From positions 3,167 to 42,841 of the forward strand of contig JH155412.1 in the NCBI GenBank assembly GCA_000226015.1: a stretch of 39,675 nt of DNA, given 5' to 3'. The notes under the pieces were generated by a model that had not been told where the DNA came from, made no database searches, and saw only the letters and a program-made list of their open reading frames with translations. This stretch comes from Mnemiopsis leidyi (lineage: Eukaryota; Ctenophora; Tentaculata; Lobata; Bolinopsidae). Shown in pieces: positions 1-12,200 of the stretch. How positions within the stretch are numbered: the first letter of the stretch is position 1; the number at the start of each line of letters is the position of its first letter. A program made the position numbers and the translations under genes.

Positions 1-249
1 ACTTATAGTATTACCATTATTCCAAGTGCATCAGCATCACTGACACCATTACTATCAAATATTAGTGGCAACTGCCAGTATGGCGATGGGGTTACTATTT
101 GTTCAGAAGCTACTCATAAACAAGAATAGAGGTTCGAATACCAGTGTCACCTATATGTGATTTACTCCATCAACTTCCCCTGGAGCAAAAAACTCAGCTC
201 AACAATCCGTGAAAATTTCATAGATACTGATAATGGCTAACTTTTTCAG
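1..249. other. Intron tail upstream of the first Cys-module exon
   Basis: No coding sequence is seen here. The last 50 or so bases before the acceptor at 249 (about 199-236) closely match the end of another intron at about 10757-10792, just upstream of the paralogous exon at 10809. This stretch therefore belongs to the intron of the truncated gene and was duplicated together with the exon. Confidence 0.6.
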
Positions 250-793
250 AACCGTGTAGTGGAGGACAGTACCTGGACGCCCAGACTGGATGTCAAACTT
301 GTGAAGCTGGGTTTTACAGTGCAGGAGGAACATCAAGCGAGTGTACAAAATGTGATGCTGACAAATACAGCGGAGCTGGAGCAACTCAATGTACCGAATG
401 TCCTTCTGGAAAAGGAGTAGCCTCTGGAGAGGGAAAACAAGAGAGTGACTGCAAAGAAATAGGTAATAATATGATGGAGTCAGATCGGCTCACTGTAGTT
501 TCTTTTTATGTTTTTTTCTCATATTTATAACCTCTTTTTTACTATCAATCCAAGCTACATCCAAAATTATCCTTTTTCTTATCCGTATCGTCAGAATTTT
601 CTTTTGATGAAAGACCCCTAAATTCTACCCAGAAGAAAAGACAGGGGATAGTGATACAAGCGATAAAACTGAAAACACTGATGATATCGGAAAAGACGCC
701 GGCGATGAAGATGATACTAATGACGACGGTTCTGGAACTGAGCGAATTTTAATAATAACTGTTCTAGTTGTTGTGCCTGTCATAATTTGTTGA
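250..793 (+). CDS. 3' end of a GCC2/GCC3 (ephrin-receptor-like) Cys-module surface protein (partial)
   Basis: Two terminal exons are visible. Exon 250-462 follows a ctttttcag acceptor and ends before gtaata. It encodes one 8-cysteine module (PCSGGQYLD ... GKGVASGEG ... ESDC) and has phase 1 at both ends. Exon 633-793 encodes an acidic Asp/Glu/Thr stalk of about 33 residues, then a hydrophobic stretch (ILIITVLVVVPVIIC) that runs straight into TGA at 791-793. There is no cytoplasmic tail, so the end looks like a GPI-attachment signal or a very short membrane anchor. The module is nearly identical at DNA level to exons at 10809 and 11894 of the downstream gene, so this is a close tandem paralogue whose 5' part lies left of the window. 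A gtgaaa donor lies just after the stop, but the stop is in frame before it. Family assignment rests on the Cys spacing. Confidence 0.7.
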
Positions 794-2372
794 GGTGAAA
801 AGAGCAATCATCTTATAGTCAAAGTCGTAAGACAGTGAATAAAGTTGGTGTTAAAAATGAGGAGTTGGTATCACTATCACCGAGATAGTGTTTAATGGCA
901 CTGTTATAATTATACAAATGCATTTCTAACTTTACTTGTATTGCTTTCATGACGCAGGACTAGATGAAATGTCACTAGACCTCATCCCAGTCCATAGGAT
1001 TAGGACATCTTTTAGGGTTATTTCCTAGTCCATTTTCGATGATGGATTACTTTCATATCCAAATTATATCGTATACGTTAACAGATGTGATTTCTGGTTT
1101 TCGTGTAACTTTTTATGACATTTAAGTTTGTCATTTAAACTCTCCTTAGCATGCACGAATTTTAAATATTCCTTGTTTTTCATACATTGTGCGAGGAATG
1201 CTGCATGTTTATGAATTCTATGTGTAATATTTTCTTACGTTTTTATTTGTGGCATCTGACGTGCTTTTTATTTTCTCAATAACTTTTCGGATGCTTTTGT
1301 CAACGTTCAGTTATAGTTTTTGGAATTTATATTTTAAGATCCAGTATGACGTTTCGAAAAAGTTTAATAGTTTCAATCATGATCGGCATTCAAAAACTTC
1401 AGTTATTTTTTATAGCCTTTGACAGTGGACAATTGTACTTTCTGAATTCTAATAATGGATTTTTTAGACTTTAGAGTTTGCGTTTTTATGAACATCCCAT
1501 AAATGAACTTTCTTTAATTTCGTTTTGTTTCACTCATTGATATGAACCTCCTTAAATAGAAGTTTTCATCAATAACACCGTTAACATTAACGCCACACAG
1601 CAATTTTTTATACAGCAACACAGTCACACTATTACTATTACTTATGTGTCCTTCAACTCTTTCACCTGTCTATATCTTCAAAGCTTTACGTATAATAACT
1701 GACGTCACTCAACAATGAAGAACTACAATATAAGTAGCGCCTACTAATTTAAGTTTGAAATAATCTGTAATTAGCCAACAGTCAATTAGAGGCCTGATCA
1801 GAATGACGAGGCTTCATGAGATTAGAATGAGAAAAAGTTGAAATATGCTAAAGCTCTGAGTACGTACGCGGCTTAATTCCCAACCGCTGTAAACTAGAAT
1901 GACTTTTGTTTTGGTTAGAGGGACGAAATAAAACAGCAAACAAGATCAGGTTCTATAATACCTACATAGGCTGCTTAGAGGTATGCTTTATTAGTTTGTT
2001 AGTATCTCTCTATTTATCGACCATTGCTTTTGTTTGTCTTCGTTACATTGTCTTATTTCCTGCCGCTCAGTATCTTTGCACTACAAGCTTGTGTAGATTT
2101 AAAGACTGACCACAAACCGTAGCATACGAAGATTCTTCTCTTACGGCAGTAGAACTAAACACAAGCACTTACTAGATCATTTAATGACATAATGTTGCTT
2201 AAAATACTTTGCACTACATAATCATTACTTTTAGCTTAAGTTGAAGCTCATTTTAGCAGTAATGCCTGCAGTAGGTAGGTACATGTCAGTCTGGTCACAA
2301 GAACTATCTTCAACTGGGTATGAACACGCTTTAAGTTGTCACTAGTCTATTGTTACCGACTTGATTAAGTCA

Positions 2373-2392
2373 GCTGTAACTTAAGTTACAGC
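2373..2392. repeat. 20-bp perfect palindrome
   Basis: GCTGTAACTTAAGTTACAGC is its own reverse complement with no spacer. It lies in intergenic DNA. It could be a protein-binding site or chance; nothing nearby suggests a role. Confidence 0.5.
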
Positions 2393-2619
2393 GGATGTGA
2401 AATACAATATAATTGTTTTAAATCGCTTGTTTAGGCCTTGAAGGAAGCGAATAACGATGACGGAAATAAAGAAATAACTCAGTTAACAAGCCCAGAATTT
2501 GGAACCTCATAGAAAATTTTACAAGAGCTAGTGTGATTGTGATAGCGTTTATGTACAGGAATCTTGCGATACATAAACGTTATTATTCGTGTAATTGTAT
2601 TTCCTTTTTCTGTGTTAAC

Positions 2620-2713
2620 TTTATTATTATATTTTATTATATTTTATATATATTATTATTATATTTTATTATATTTTATATATATTATTAACTTTTATAT
2701 ATATTATTAACTT
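2620..2713. repeat. AT-rich TATTATTATATTTTAT-type tandem repeat
   Basis: Imperfect direct repetition of a tattattatattttattatattttatata block, about two copies, followed by a shorter duplication of tatatattattaactt. Simple low-complexity sequence. Confidence 0.7.
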
Positions 2714-5015
2714 ATTCATTTCAGCCCGTAAGACTGAAGGTCGTTGTCTTGTTGTGTAAGATTTCATCTTTGTGTGACCATGTTGTATATTAGAATACTT
2801 TTTATAATTTGTACATTTACAGCTTTTATAAATTAGATCTAGGGATGACAACGTTATAACTAGAATATTCCAGATTTGTGTTTTACCCCTTATATTTAGT
2901 GAATCATAATCTAAAATCGATATTTAGTAATTATTCTACAGAATTCATGTACAAACTTCCGTTGTACCAACATCAGTATTATGACGTAGACGCAGTCTAA
3001 TAGGATCTATTGAACAACATCTAACCACACCATAAGTCATTACGTACTAGTTAAGTATAGTTAGTAATACTAATAATCCAACACGATCAGTAAACGATGA
3101 ACACACTGCAGCTCATAGTCATACGTCACGCGTTTCACTCTAGCCCTGTATATAGGCCTATAATAAAGCTATAATATCATAATCTAATGCCATAAGTTCG
3201 TTCAGGGTTTAGTTCTCTTGCAAATCTTCGTCTCAAGCCATACCAAAGTTATTGCCTCATCAAAATCGCAGCCTATTAAGTTATGCTATTGTAATTGAGT
3301 ACAGGGTCAATAAAAACATTATGATTATGAAAAACTCAGAACCTGTATTTTCAAAAAGATGTTCTAGAGAGTAGATTGAATTAGATGATCAGAGTTGCTT
3401 GATCGGCTTGCACTGATGGTGCAGGCTTGTTAATGATAATTAGTAATGACAACTGTTACGTAGTGATCTGTCCGTCTTTCATAATCTAAACCTAGAAGTC
3501 AAAATAAAGTTTTTTTTGATAGAAGTTTATTTACCATCAGCCTATGGGTGTTTCATAGTAGGCAATCGGGTTGTAAACCGAGTGCTTTGTGTATGTTCTA
3601 TTTTTGTTGATTATTGCGTTCTTTGGTGGTTATTCATATTGCATAAATAAATATAAGTTATCGAGAAAGTGGATACATTTCTCTATTGCATTTGTAAAAA
3701 TGCATGCCTTATCATCAAAATGACAGCAAGTATTAGACATTTACCGAGTAAGAAAAGTGCGTATTTGACCAAAATTGGTACACATTTCGAATTCTGTTTC
3801 CGTAGTCTTTGATCTGTAGCTAATATCGAAATAATTAAAGCTATTCTTTGTTAAATTAACCTTATGTTGATGATAGAATGACAAGTATATTATACAGAGA
3901 TTTCTATCAAATCCGCAGGAACCTCAATTATCTGCCACATTAAATCCGTCTATCGTCTCTGTACGTTCGTTATACTAAACGAAAGCCGACTACAGACTAC
4001 GGCTAAGAATTAAAGACCTAGTCTCTATAATCTTGTCTTCGTAACATGATCCTAAATCAAACATGCCAGAAAATACACGTTGTTAGCCTGAAATACATTT
4101 ATTTGGTTTACATTTATTTGTTATTTTATGTGTCCGTACAGTACATTATATCCAGTAAGACAGACGACTATAGGAACAAAATCTTTTTAAGAATCTTAAC
4201 GTCATACTTAAGAATCTATACGTCATACGTCATACTCATAGTTTTTCACATGCTTACATAGGTTACTTCAGTACTTCATAGGCTACAGTCCACATAACCT
4301 GTTAGCTCATTAGTTATAGGAATAGATGTGGTTGGAGTGTCCTACGTAAGCATTTAAAACGTACTAACTCCGTTTAGGACGTGACATTTCTTGTAGTTAC
4401 AGTCCGTGGCATGCAGCGTGAAGTAGTAGAAGCTAATTGCAGTCTAGCATGCAGTCTTGCTTGTAGTCTAGCTTGTAGTCTAGCTTTATACGGAAGTTTA
4501 TAGGTCAATTATTGCTGACGTCACGACCAATTCTTTTGCGGTCGGTTCGAAAGGAATCTTTTATACATCCTTACGTCAGCTACATGATATACCTACACTA
4601 TCGTCTTTACATGAGACAAACTTGTATAGATTGTTTCACGCAACTCTTGCCATGGGGCTGGGTTATATGCCCTTCTATTCTTCTTTTCTCCCCAATTTTA
4701 AATATTCAACTCTTGTCGTTTGTTTTGCACTGTATTGATAAGTTAAATAGGTTTAAGTCATTGCGTATACTTAGGTTACCAGATAAAACCTTTGGTTCGA
4801 ATGAAAATGGAAGTAAGAGTCAACAAATATTCGAGTTTTTGTGGGGCAGTAGGTGTCATGGTTCTTTTTTCGGTCTTCAGCCAGTACACTTTTCCCCCTG
4901 ATCAAGTAGTGTGTCGCAGAAATCACTTACAGAGATGTTATATTTGTAACCACACTAACCTCCAAGTAATGACGAGTAGAATGTACAAAATATATAGAGA
5001 CGCGTCTAGGTAGAG

Positions 5016-5040
5016 GATATAGCTATAATATAGCTATATC
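5016..5040. repeat. 25-bp near-perfect palindrome
   Basis: GATATAGCTATA and its reverse complement flank a single central base. A further partial copy (agctatatcc) follows about 10 bases later. Intergenic, no known role. Confidence 0.5.
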
Positions 5041-5877
5041 TCTACATAAGCTATATCCATGGTGGAATTCCAGCAATGATCTGCAAGCCGCTCCAGCAGA
5101 GTAGTGTTATGCAGTGCAAAATCACTGCCCCAATTACATCACTACTTTTTTTAAATAGCTTGCATTCCATACGAGTGTATTTTTGAAGCTGGTACATATC
5201 ATATATTTGTTGTTGGGAGTGTTGTGCTATTTCTTAACGTATTTATTTTCGTTGCTTATTTTGAATATTTTTTCACATTGACTTTAGTAGTTAAGTTAAT
5301 ATTAAAATTCGTTAAATAAGTCTAGGAGGCGTATTTTAGAATTTCATAGATCTTATTTAACTGCTTTAGAAACTAGATTAAAAGTTTCTAGTTATAAGTA
5401 GATTTTACACTAGTGCAGACGAATACTTCATATAGGAAATTCCGAGCGGAGAATCGAATTTTTAACATGAAATAAAGTTTTACTTTATATTCTTTGGAAG
5501 GATCGTAAACATTCGACGGAACACAAAACACCTGTAAAGCCGACACGGAACTAAAAGTAAGGAAGGTAACTGCAAGCCACACCTGGAGTTCGTGAAGATT
5601 ACCTCTCTGATAAGCCGTATCTACATATTCTTCACGTGCATTATTAAATATTTGGGCCAATATAATGAGATATTCAATCTAGTGTGCCTGAAAAATAAAA
5701 TTATGCGGCTCAATGCCATAGTCTTGTTTTGTAGGTAGTAAAATTGTTGTTTACATGTCACTAGTATTCTCCTTTGCTTCGCTTGTCGCTGCTTCGTTTT
5801 TCTTTGCCTGAATCAGCTATTTAACGGGATACTGTATACCGTATACTTTATACTATGTACACCTGTACTGATCTAGT

Positions 5878-6020
5878 TTACTGTATACTGTATACTGTAT
5901 ACTGTATACTGTATACTGTATACTGTATATACTGTATACTGTTTACAGTATACTGTATACAGTATACTGTATACTGTATATACTGTATACTGTATACTAT
6001 ATACTATATATTGTATACTG
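5878..6020. repeat. (CTGTATA)n heptamer microsatellite
   Basis: About 20 copies of a 7-bp unit. Seven pure copies come first, then copies interrupted by tatac and gtttacag variants. Because 7 is not a multiple of 3 the array stays open for long stretches and produces a spurious 87-codon frame. It ends about 280 bp before the start codon of the 6298 gene, so it may lie in that gene's promoter or 5' untranslated region. Confidence 0.85.
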
Positions 6021-6297
6021 AGTATGATCTATACCGTGTATACGTGTTTAAATGTATAATGTGTAAATTCAGTGTAGTGTATACGATGAACTATATACAG
6101 TACATTGTAAAAATGTGAAACAACGAGGTACACTATCATTAGTGGGAGACCGATCTTGTTTATCAGTTAGGGCTGCACCTTTGATCAACAAACTTTAAGA
6201 AATAATCATAGAATTTAGAAATAGTAGAACTAATTGTAAAAACATTCAAGTAAAGAAACCTAGTCAGATCATGAACGACTGATACTGAGAAGAAAGA

Positions 6298-9200
6298 ATG
6301 AGCACAACATTATCATGGATAGCAGTGTTACTTATACTTATAGCTCGAGTTTCCCTTTCTCAAGGTAGTTATGCAATATTTAATTAATGTTTTTTAAAAC
6401 TCCATTAGTGAATCTTTATGAAATTCAAGCTGAAATAGTCTAAACATATACATCAAACTTAGCCAAAGACTGAAAAGTTATGTCGGTTTTATTCTGGTCT
6501 CAAAAATGTTTACAAAACATAAATGATGAAATAATATTCAGGCTGGACTGAGTTGGCTTTGACCACAAGCAGTGGAGACATTGAAACAGAATACCTCGAC
6601 TTCAGCTTAACAAAGAATCGAGTTCAACTTCAATTGACTCAGTTAGAGGACAACTCCGACCTAGAATTCAAAATTGAGACTTTATTCTTTAAACAAGAAC
6701 TACAGTCGTCATTGGTAGACACCGTCAGGTATTCCTGGAACACTCACTCTTCGAGAACAAACTCCCTCAAACTTGATGATGTGGCGGCATTTGAGTTCTG
6801 TTCAGAAACTAAATCGGAAATGTTGACTTCAATACCAACAGTAGTGACTATAGACTTGAATACAGACTATGTAGTTGAAATACAGGATGGTTCCCAGGGT
6901 ACATTCTCAAGTGCTACTGTTGACCCATGTCCTGAAGTATGGACCAGCTTCACAAACAATCGTGCTTCTATCACGAAAGTCAAGGTCAAACTGACGGACA
7001 GTGATGCGGGTTACAAATTGGAATCTAAGTATATGATAAAATATCGAGTAATCGCCGGTACGGATCTCACATTTATTTGTTTCTGGTTAATTAAGATATG
7101 TATAATACTGATTAACAACAAAATATCCAGGTCATTTTTGTACAGGTTCATTATCAAAGCCCTAACTAACGCTTCACTCACACCTCAGCTTGTGAAGCAG
7201 GACAGTTCTTGGGCAATGATGGTTGTGAAAATTGTGCTACTGATCACTACGGAGCTGGAGGTTGGCTAACTTCGTGTACGCAGTGTCCAACAGGCAAGGG
7301 AGTGGGAGCTGGAAAAGGAACTCAAGAGTCTGACTGTACTTGGAGTAAGTGTACAAGCAAATATCCGTTTTTTTTAATTAAAGTTTGTCAGACAAGAAAT
7401 AGAAATTGAAGAAATTGTTCTGACGTCCGCATTGCTTCTTAAACGTGGGGATAAAACCAAAATGAAAACTGTGTAATATTGAAGTACAAGTGGATTATGT
7501 TTTTCTTTCCTAGCGTCCCTAATGAGCAGAAAATCGAAAAATTGTCGGTTACTGGGTAGTTACCATATTACTAGTTCCCACATTACTAGTAACCATCACA
7601 CTAGTATTTAATTGCCATCTTTTGATACTATACCTTAAACATCAAACGTTGACGAAATTGTACTCGTTATGAAGCGTAATTGTTGATCACATCGACAAAG
7701 TTTCCTTCTTCTTTTCTTCAGAATGGCATTCACGATTAAAAATGGGATCCAATAATTCATTGTACTGATCTGCAGATAACGAACAAATAGCTATAATGAA
7801 GTTTAGCTGTTGAACATAATGGATGCCCTTCGTGGTGATTTAATTGCTGCACTGGAATTTATCTGTAAGGGAAGGATTTAGCAGAATTGAACAGAGGAAG
7901 AATGCTAGTTCACCACGAATTTTTGGCAAATTGGACAAGGTGCCATCAGTCGTAATAGTAATACTAATCGTGGTCAAATGGTAAAATTTCGTTAAGCAGT
8001 GAATCTATGTTTGAGTAAGACAATAAAACGCCTACAACGCTTACAGAGCCATGTGATGCTGGACAGTATCTGGACCAGACGAACGGTTGTGAAGACTGTC
8101 CAGTGGACCACTGGAGCGCGGCAGGAAACACAGAGTCTTCCTGTACGGCCTGTCCTACGGGAAAAGGTGTGGCGGTCGGATCGGGAACCCAACAAAGTGA
8201 CTGTGTCTGGAGTGAGTTTATAAACAGATTCCAGCGCACTCTTGCCATTTTCTATTAATCTGGTCTGAGTTTTGTAGACTTCGAATCACAACTGACATTA
8301 AGATTATCAGATAAGATTTTCCAGAACTAGCAAGATAAATCTTCTGACCTGATTCTCAATATCAGACCAGCACATTCCAACCTTGAACCTAACAGACGAT
8401 ATATCTGCAGAAGCATGTAATGCCGGTCAGTATCTCGACCAGAAAGTCGGTTGTCTAAACTGTCTGGAGGACACCTGGAGTGCCGGGGGTTCTGTTGGAA
8501 GCTGTACTTCTTGTCCGGATGGGAAGGGCGTGAGTTCTGGAGCGGGGAACAGTGAGGACGCCTGCACCTGGAGTATGTTCGATATACCCACATTTCCGTT
8601 TTTAGTTGTTTATAGGAGTTCTTCTCGTGACAGATTCGAGAAAAAACTACACATCCGACTGACCAGCGTATCTTAGTCTTACTATTGGTGGCTTTGAACT
8701 TGATAACAATAACAGACATCTTACTACCTTGGAGGAATATATATTTATAAAATAGGCAAACTTCTTCTTCAGAGCCATGTCAAGGGGGCCAGTACCTGGA
8801 CCAAACCGATGGTTGTCAAAACTGTGATGCGGACAAGTGGAGTCCAGTGGGGTCAACAAGTCCTAACTGTGTCAACTGTCCAGATGGAAAAGGGGTGGCA
8901 GAAGGAGAGGGAAAATTAGAGAGTGACTGTGTTTGGAGTAAGTATTCGAAGTAGAGGTAGCAAACTTGAATGCTGTTTGCTGATTACAAATCTGAGGTAA
9001 TCCATACTGACGATTACATAATGAGACAATTTGATAAACCGGTTCAAATGTTTTGTTAAGCACATTTCCAAAGACATCAATTTTCTGAGTTTCTCATCAG
9101 CTGATTTTTGACTTGAACAGACTTTTAAGTGACACAACAGCACAGAAAATGGAGATGGGACAATACTGTCCTGTTGACAGATATGTTCATGAATCAGGAA

Positions 9201-12200
9201 ACAAACTACTAAACCACACAGAACCATGTCAAGGGGGACAGTATCTAGACGCTACAAACGGTTGTCAAGACTGCCCAGCAGATGAGTGGGGTGCCGTCGG
9301 TTCTACTAGCTCTAAATGCACGGAGTGTCCTGCAGACAAGACAGTGGCCGCTGGAACAGGGACTAAGGAGGAAGATTGTTCCTGGAGTAAGACAGTTTTA
9401 ACATGCCCCGAAAGCCACGCAGTATTTACTATATGTTGAGACAAACATTTCATAAATTTTAAGAAAAGCTGCTATATCATTCTGAAAGCAAACAACTTTT
9501 TCTAATTTTGAGAGAGAAGTGAAGTTGAACAATAGATTTGCAAGCCAGTAAATATTTACAGAGCCATGCCAGGGGGGCCAGTACCTAGATGCAGCCAAGG
9601 GGTGCCAGAACTGTGAAGCCGACCACTGGGCTCCAGTTGGTTCCACCAGCCCATCCTGCTCAAACTGTCCATCAGGAAAAGAGGTGGCGGCGGGAGAAGG
9701 GAAACTCGAAAGTGACTGCACATGGAGTAAGCCCTTAGCTAAAAGCACATATTATATGAAACCTTTGTTGATGAATTTGCTCAGGGCTTATAAAGCGAGT
9801 GTCGGCTTCCTGTAACTGAACTCTTACAATCAGAATCTTGTACCGGAGGACAATATCTAGACAACGAAAAAGGGTGTGAAAACTGTAAAGCTGGGTTTTA
9901 CAGTGCAGGAGGAACAATAAGCGAATGTACAAAATGTGATGCTGACAAATACAGCGGAGCTGGGGCAATTCAATGTACCGAATGTCCTTCTGGAAAAGGA
10001 GTAGCCTCTGGAGATGGAAAACAAGAAAGTGATTGTATCTGGAGTAAGTTAAAGCTGTGTAAGTAAAACGTCATGCTGCATGAAAATGACGGATTCAATC
10101 TGAAAGGCTGAAAGCTAAGATCGCATGCCAGTCCAAGCATCCGAAAGTAGCATGTTGGAAAAAGATAATATTTCCTCTATGATACCTTATCGGTGGAAAA
10201 GTTCCCGGTGGTAATAAGGCTAGTTATTAGTTGGCCGGTTAAAAGTATGGCCTGAATCGCGATCCAGAATTACCACCGGAAACTTTTCCTCCGATAAGGT
10301 AGTTAAATTCATAAAACGGTGGAAGTGCCAAGAATCGAGATCATACGCATGAGTGTTCTCTTGACGTTGCAACAAATATTTTTAAATCATAATTAACATC
10401 TAAAATCACTCTTTAAATTTAAGTTAAGAATTTTGATTTTTGTTATTGCCAATTAAGCAGAGCGGCAGCATTAAGCATTGTTCAGGGTGTTTTCTAAGCT
10501 CAACATTGAATGTTGTTGACTGTTGAGCTTCAAACAAGAAATATAAATATTAGATGTGTTATTATTAGATGTGCTATTATCCTTTTATAGGCAATATCCA
10601 TCCATATTTATCAATTATTAGTCAAATAATCTTGAAGCTCAAGCTATATTCTACGTGCTAGCAGGTTAACATACTGCTCTGCCGGCTGATACCCGATTCT
10701 TTTTACAGGAATCAATGGCTTCTAGATATGAGTATCGATAGAGCTAAAAAGATCGCCTCAACAATCCGTGAAAATTTCGTAGATACTGATAATTTCTCAC
10801 TTTTACAGAACCGTGTAGTGGAGGACAGTACCTGGACGCCCAGACTGGATGTCAAACTTGTGAAGCTGGGCTTTACAGTGCAGGAGGAACAGCAAGCGAG
10901 TGTACAAAATGTGATGCTGACAAATACAGCGAAGCTGGAGCAACTCAATGTACTGACTGTCCTTCTGGAAAAGGAGTAGCCTCTGGAGAGGGAAAACAAG
11001 AAAGTGATTGTACCTGGAGTAAGCATCTAATTCTTACATTAATTGAACAAAATAAGATAAACCCCAAGGGCCGAAACAAATAAGGCTGCTGTAAGCTTGA
11101 CTTTTACCTATATTCTATATAAAGCTCAATAAAGCAGTACCCCAAAGTTTACTTTTAGTCTGAACCCAGTCCTTTAAAATACAATTTCATGGGATGAATA
11201 CTTTTATTAAATCTGATAAAAGTTTCAAAAACGTTAAACGCAAAAATTTCAGAGCCTTGCACCGGAGGAAAATATCTAGACAACGAGAAAGGATGTGTAA
11301 ATTGTGAAGCTGGATTCTACAGTGCAGGAGGAACAGTTAGCGAATGTACAAAATGTGATGCTGACAAATACAGCGAAGCTGGAGCAACTCAATGTACTGA
11401 ATGTCCTTCTGGAAAAGGAGTAGCCCGTGGAGAGGGAAAACAAGAGAGTGACTGCACCTGGAGTAAGTTTGGACTTTTTATATGTTTAAGCATCTAGCAT
11501 ACCAACCTAAGTCTCAAGGGCACTATAAACACATAAACATTAAACAGGCTTTTAACTCTAAATTTCTGACGATTTATTGTTTGTCAGCAGCTGGATGACT
11601 TTTCCTAAGATAATGCAACATTGTTTATCCAATAAACTCTTACCACAACTAGAGGTCGGAGTACCGCAGGGTCTTGTTCTTGGCCCATTGCGATTTCTTT
11701 GTAATTGTATTTTCTTTGTGCTGTGCACCGCAACCATATAATTCATTTTTTATCACTGTTTGTTTTTTAACCATACAACTGAATGCATGATCGCCATGAT
11801 CAGCGCCACAGAATGTATGATCAGAATATGCTGTCATTGATTGGTTTTGGTTTGGCTTGAGCTTGTAACGTAATCAATAAAATCAATTTTTAGAAGCCTG
11901 CACTGGAGGACAGTACCTGGACGCCAAGACTGGATGTCAAACTTGTGGAGCTGGGTTTTACAGTGCAGGAGGAACAGTAAGCGAGTGTACAAAATGTGAT
12001 GCTGACAAATACAGCGAAGCTGGAGCTACTCAATGTACTGACTGTCCTTCTGGAAAAGGAGTAGCGTCTGGAGAGGGAAAACAAGAAAGTGATTGTAAAG
12101 GTTTTAATTTTATATTCCTGGCTTTCTACAGTTTTTAGCAGCAACATTTTTGTAGCTGGCTTGATCTAAACATAACATTTATAACCGAACTTATCAACTC

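Larger units (their letters stand above)
794..6297. other. Intergenic, AT-rich, no convincing gene
   Basis: About 5.5 kb with only scattered short open frames (longest about 129 codons, 4512-4901). None shows a domain, a signal peptide or convincing splice sites. It contains an exact 20-bp palindrome (2373), an AT-rich repeat (2620), a near-palindrome (5016) and a heptamer satellite (5878), listed separately. Confidence 0.6.

Noticed and set aside
4512-4901. 129-codon plus-strand open frame
   Set aside because: No domain, no signal peptide and no splice context; it overlaps another frame equally open. Taken as a chance frame in intergenic DNA.
5855-6118. 87-codon LYTVYCI-repeat frame
   Set aside because: It is only the translation of the heptamer microsatellite.
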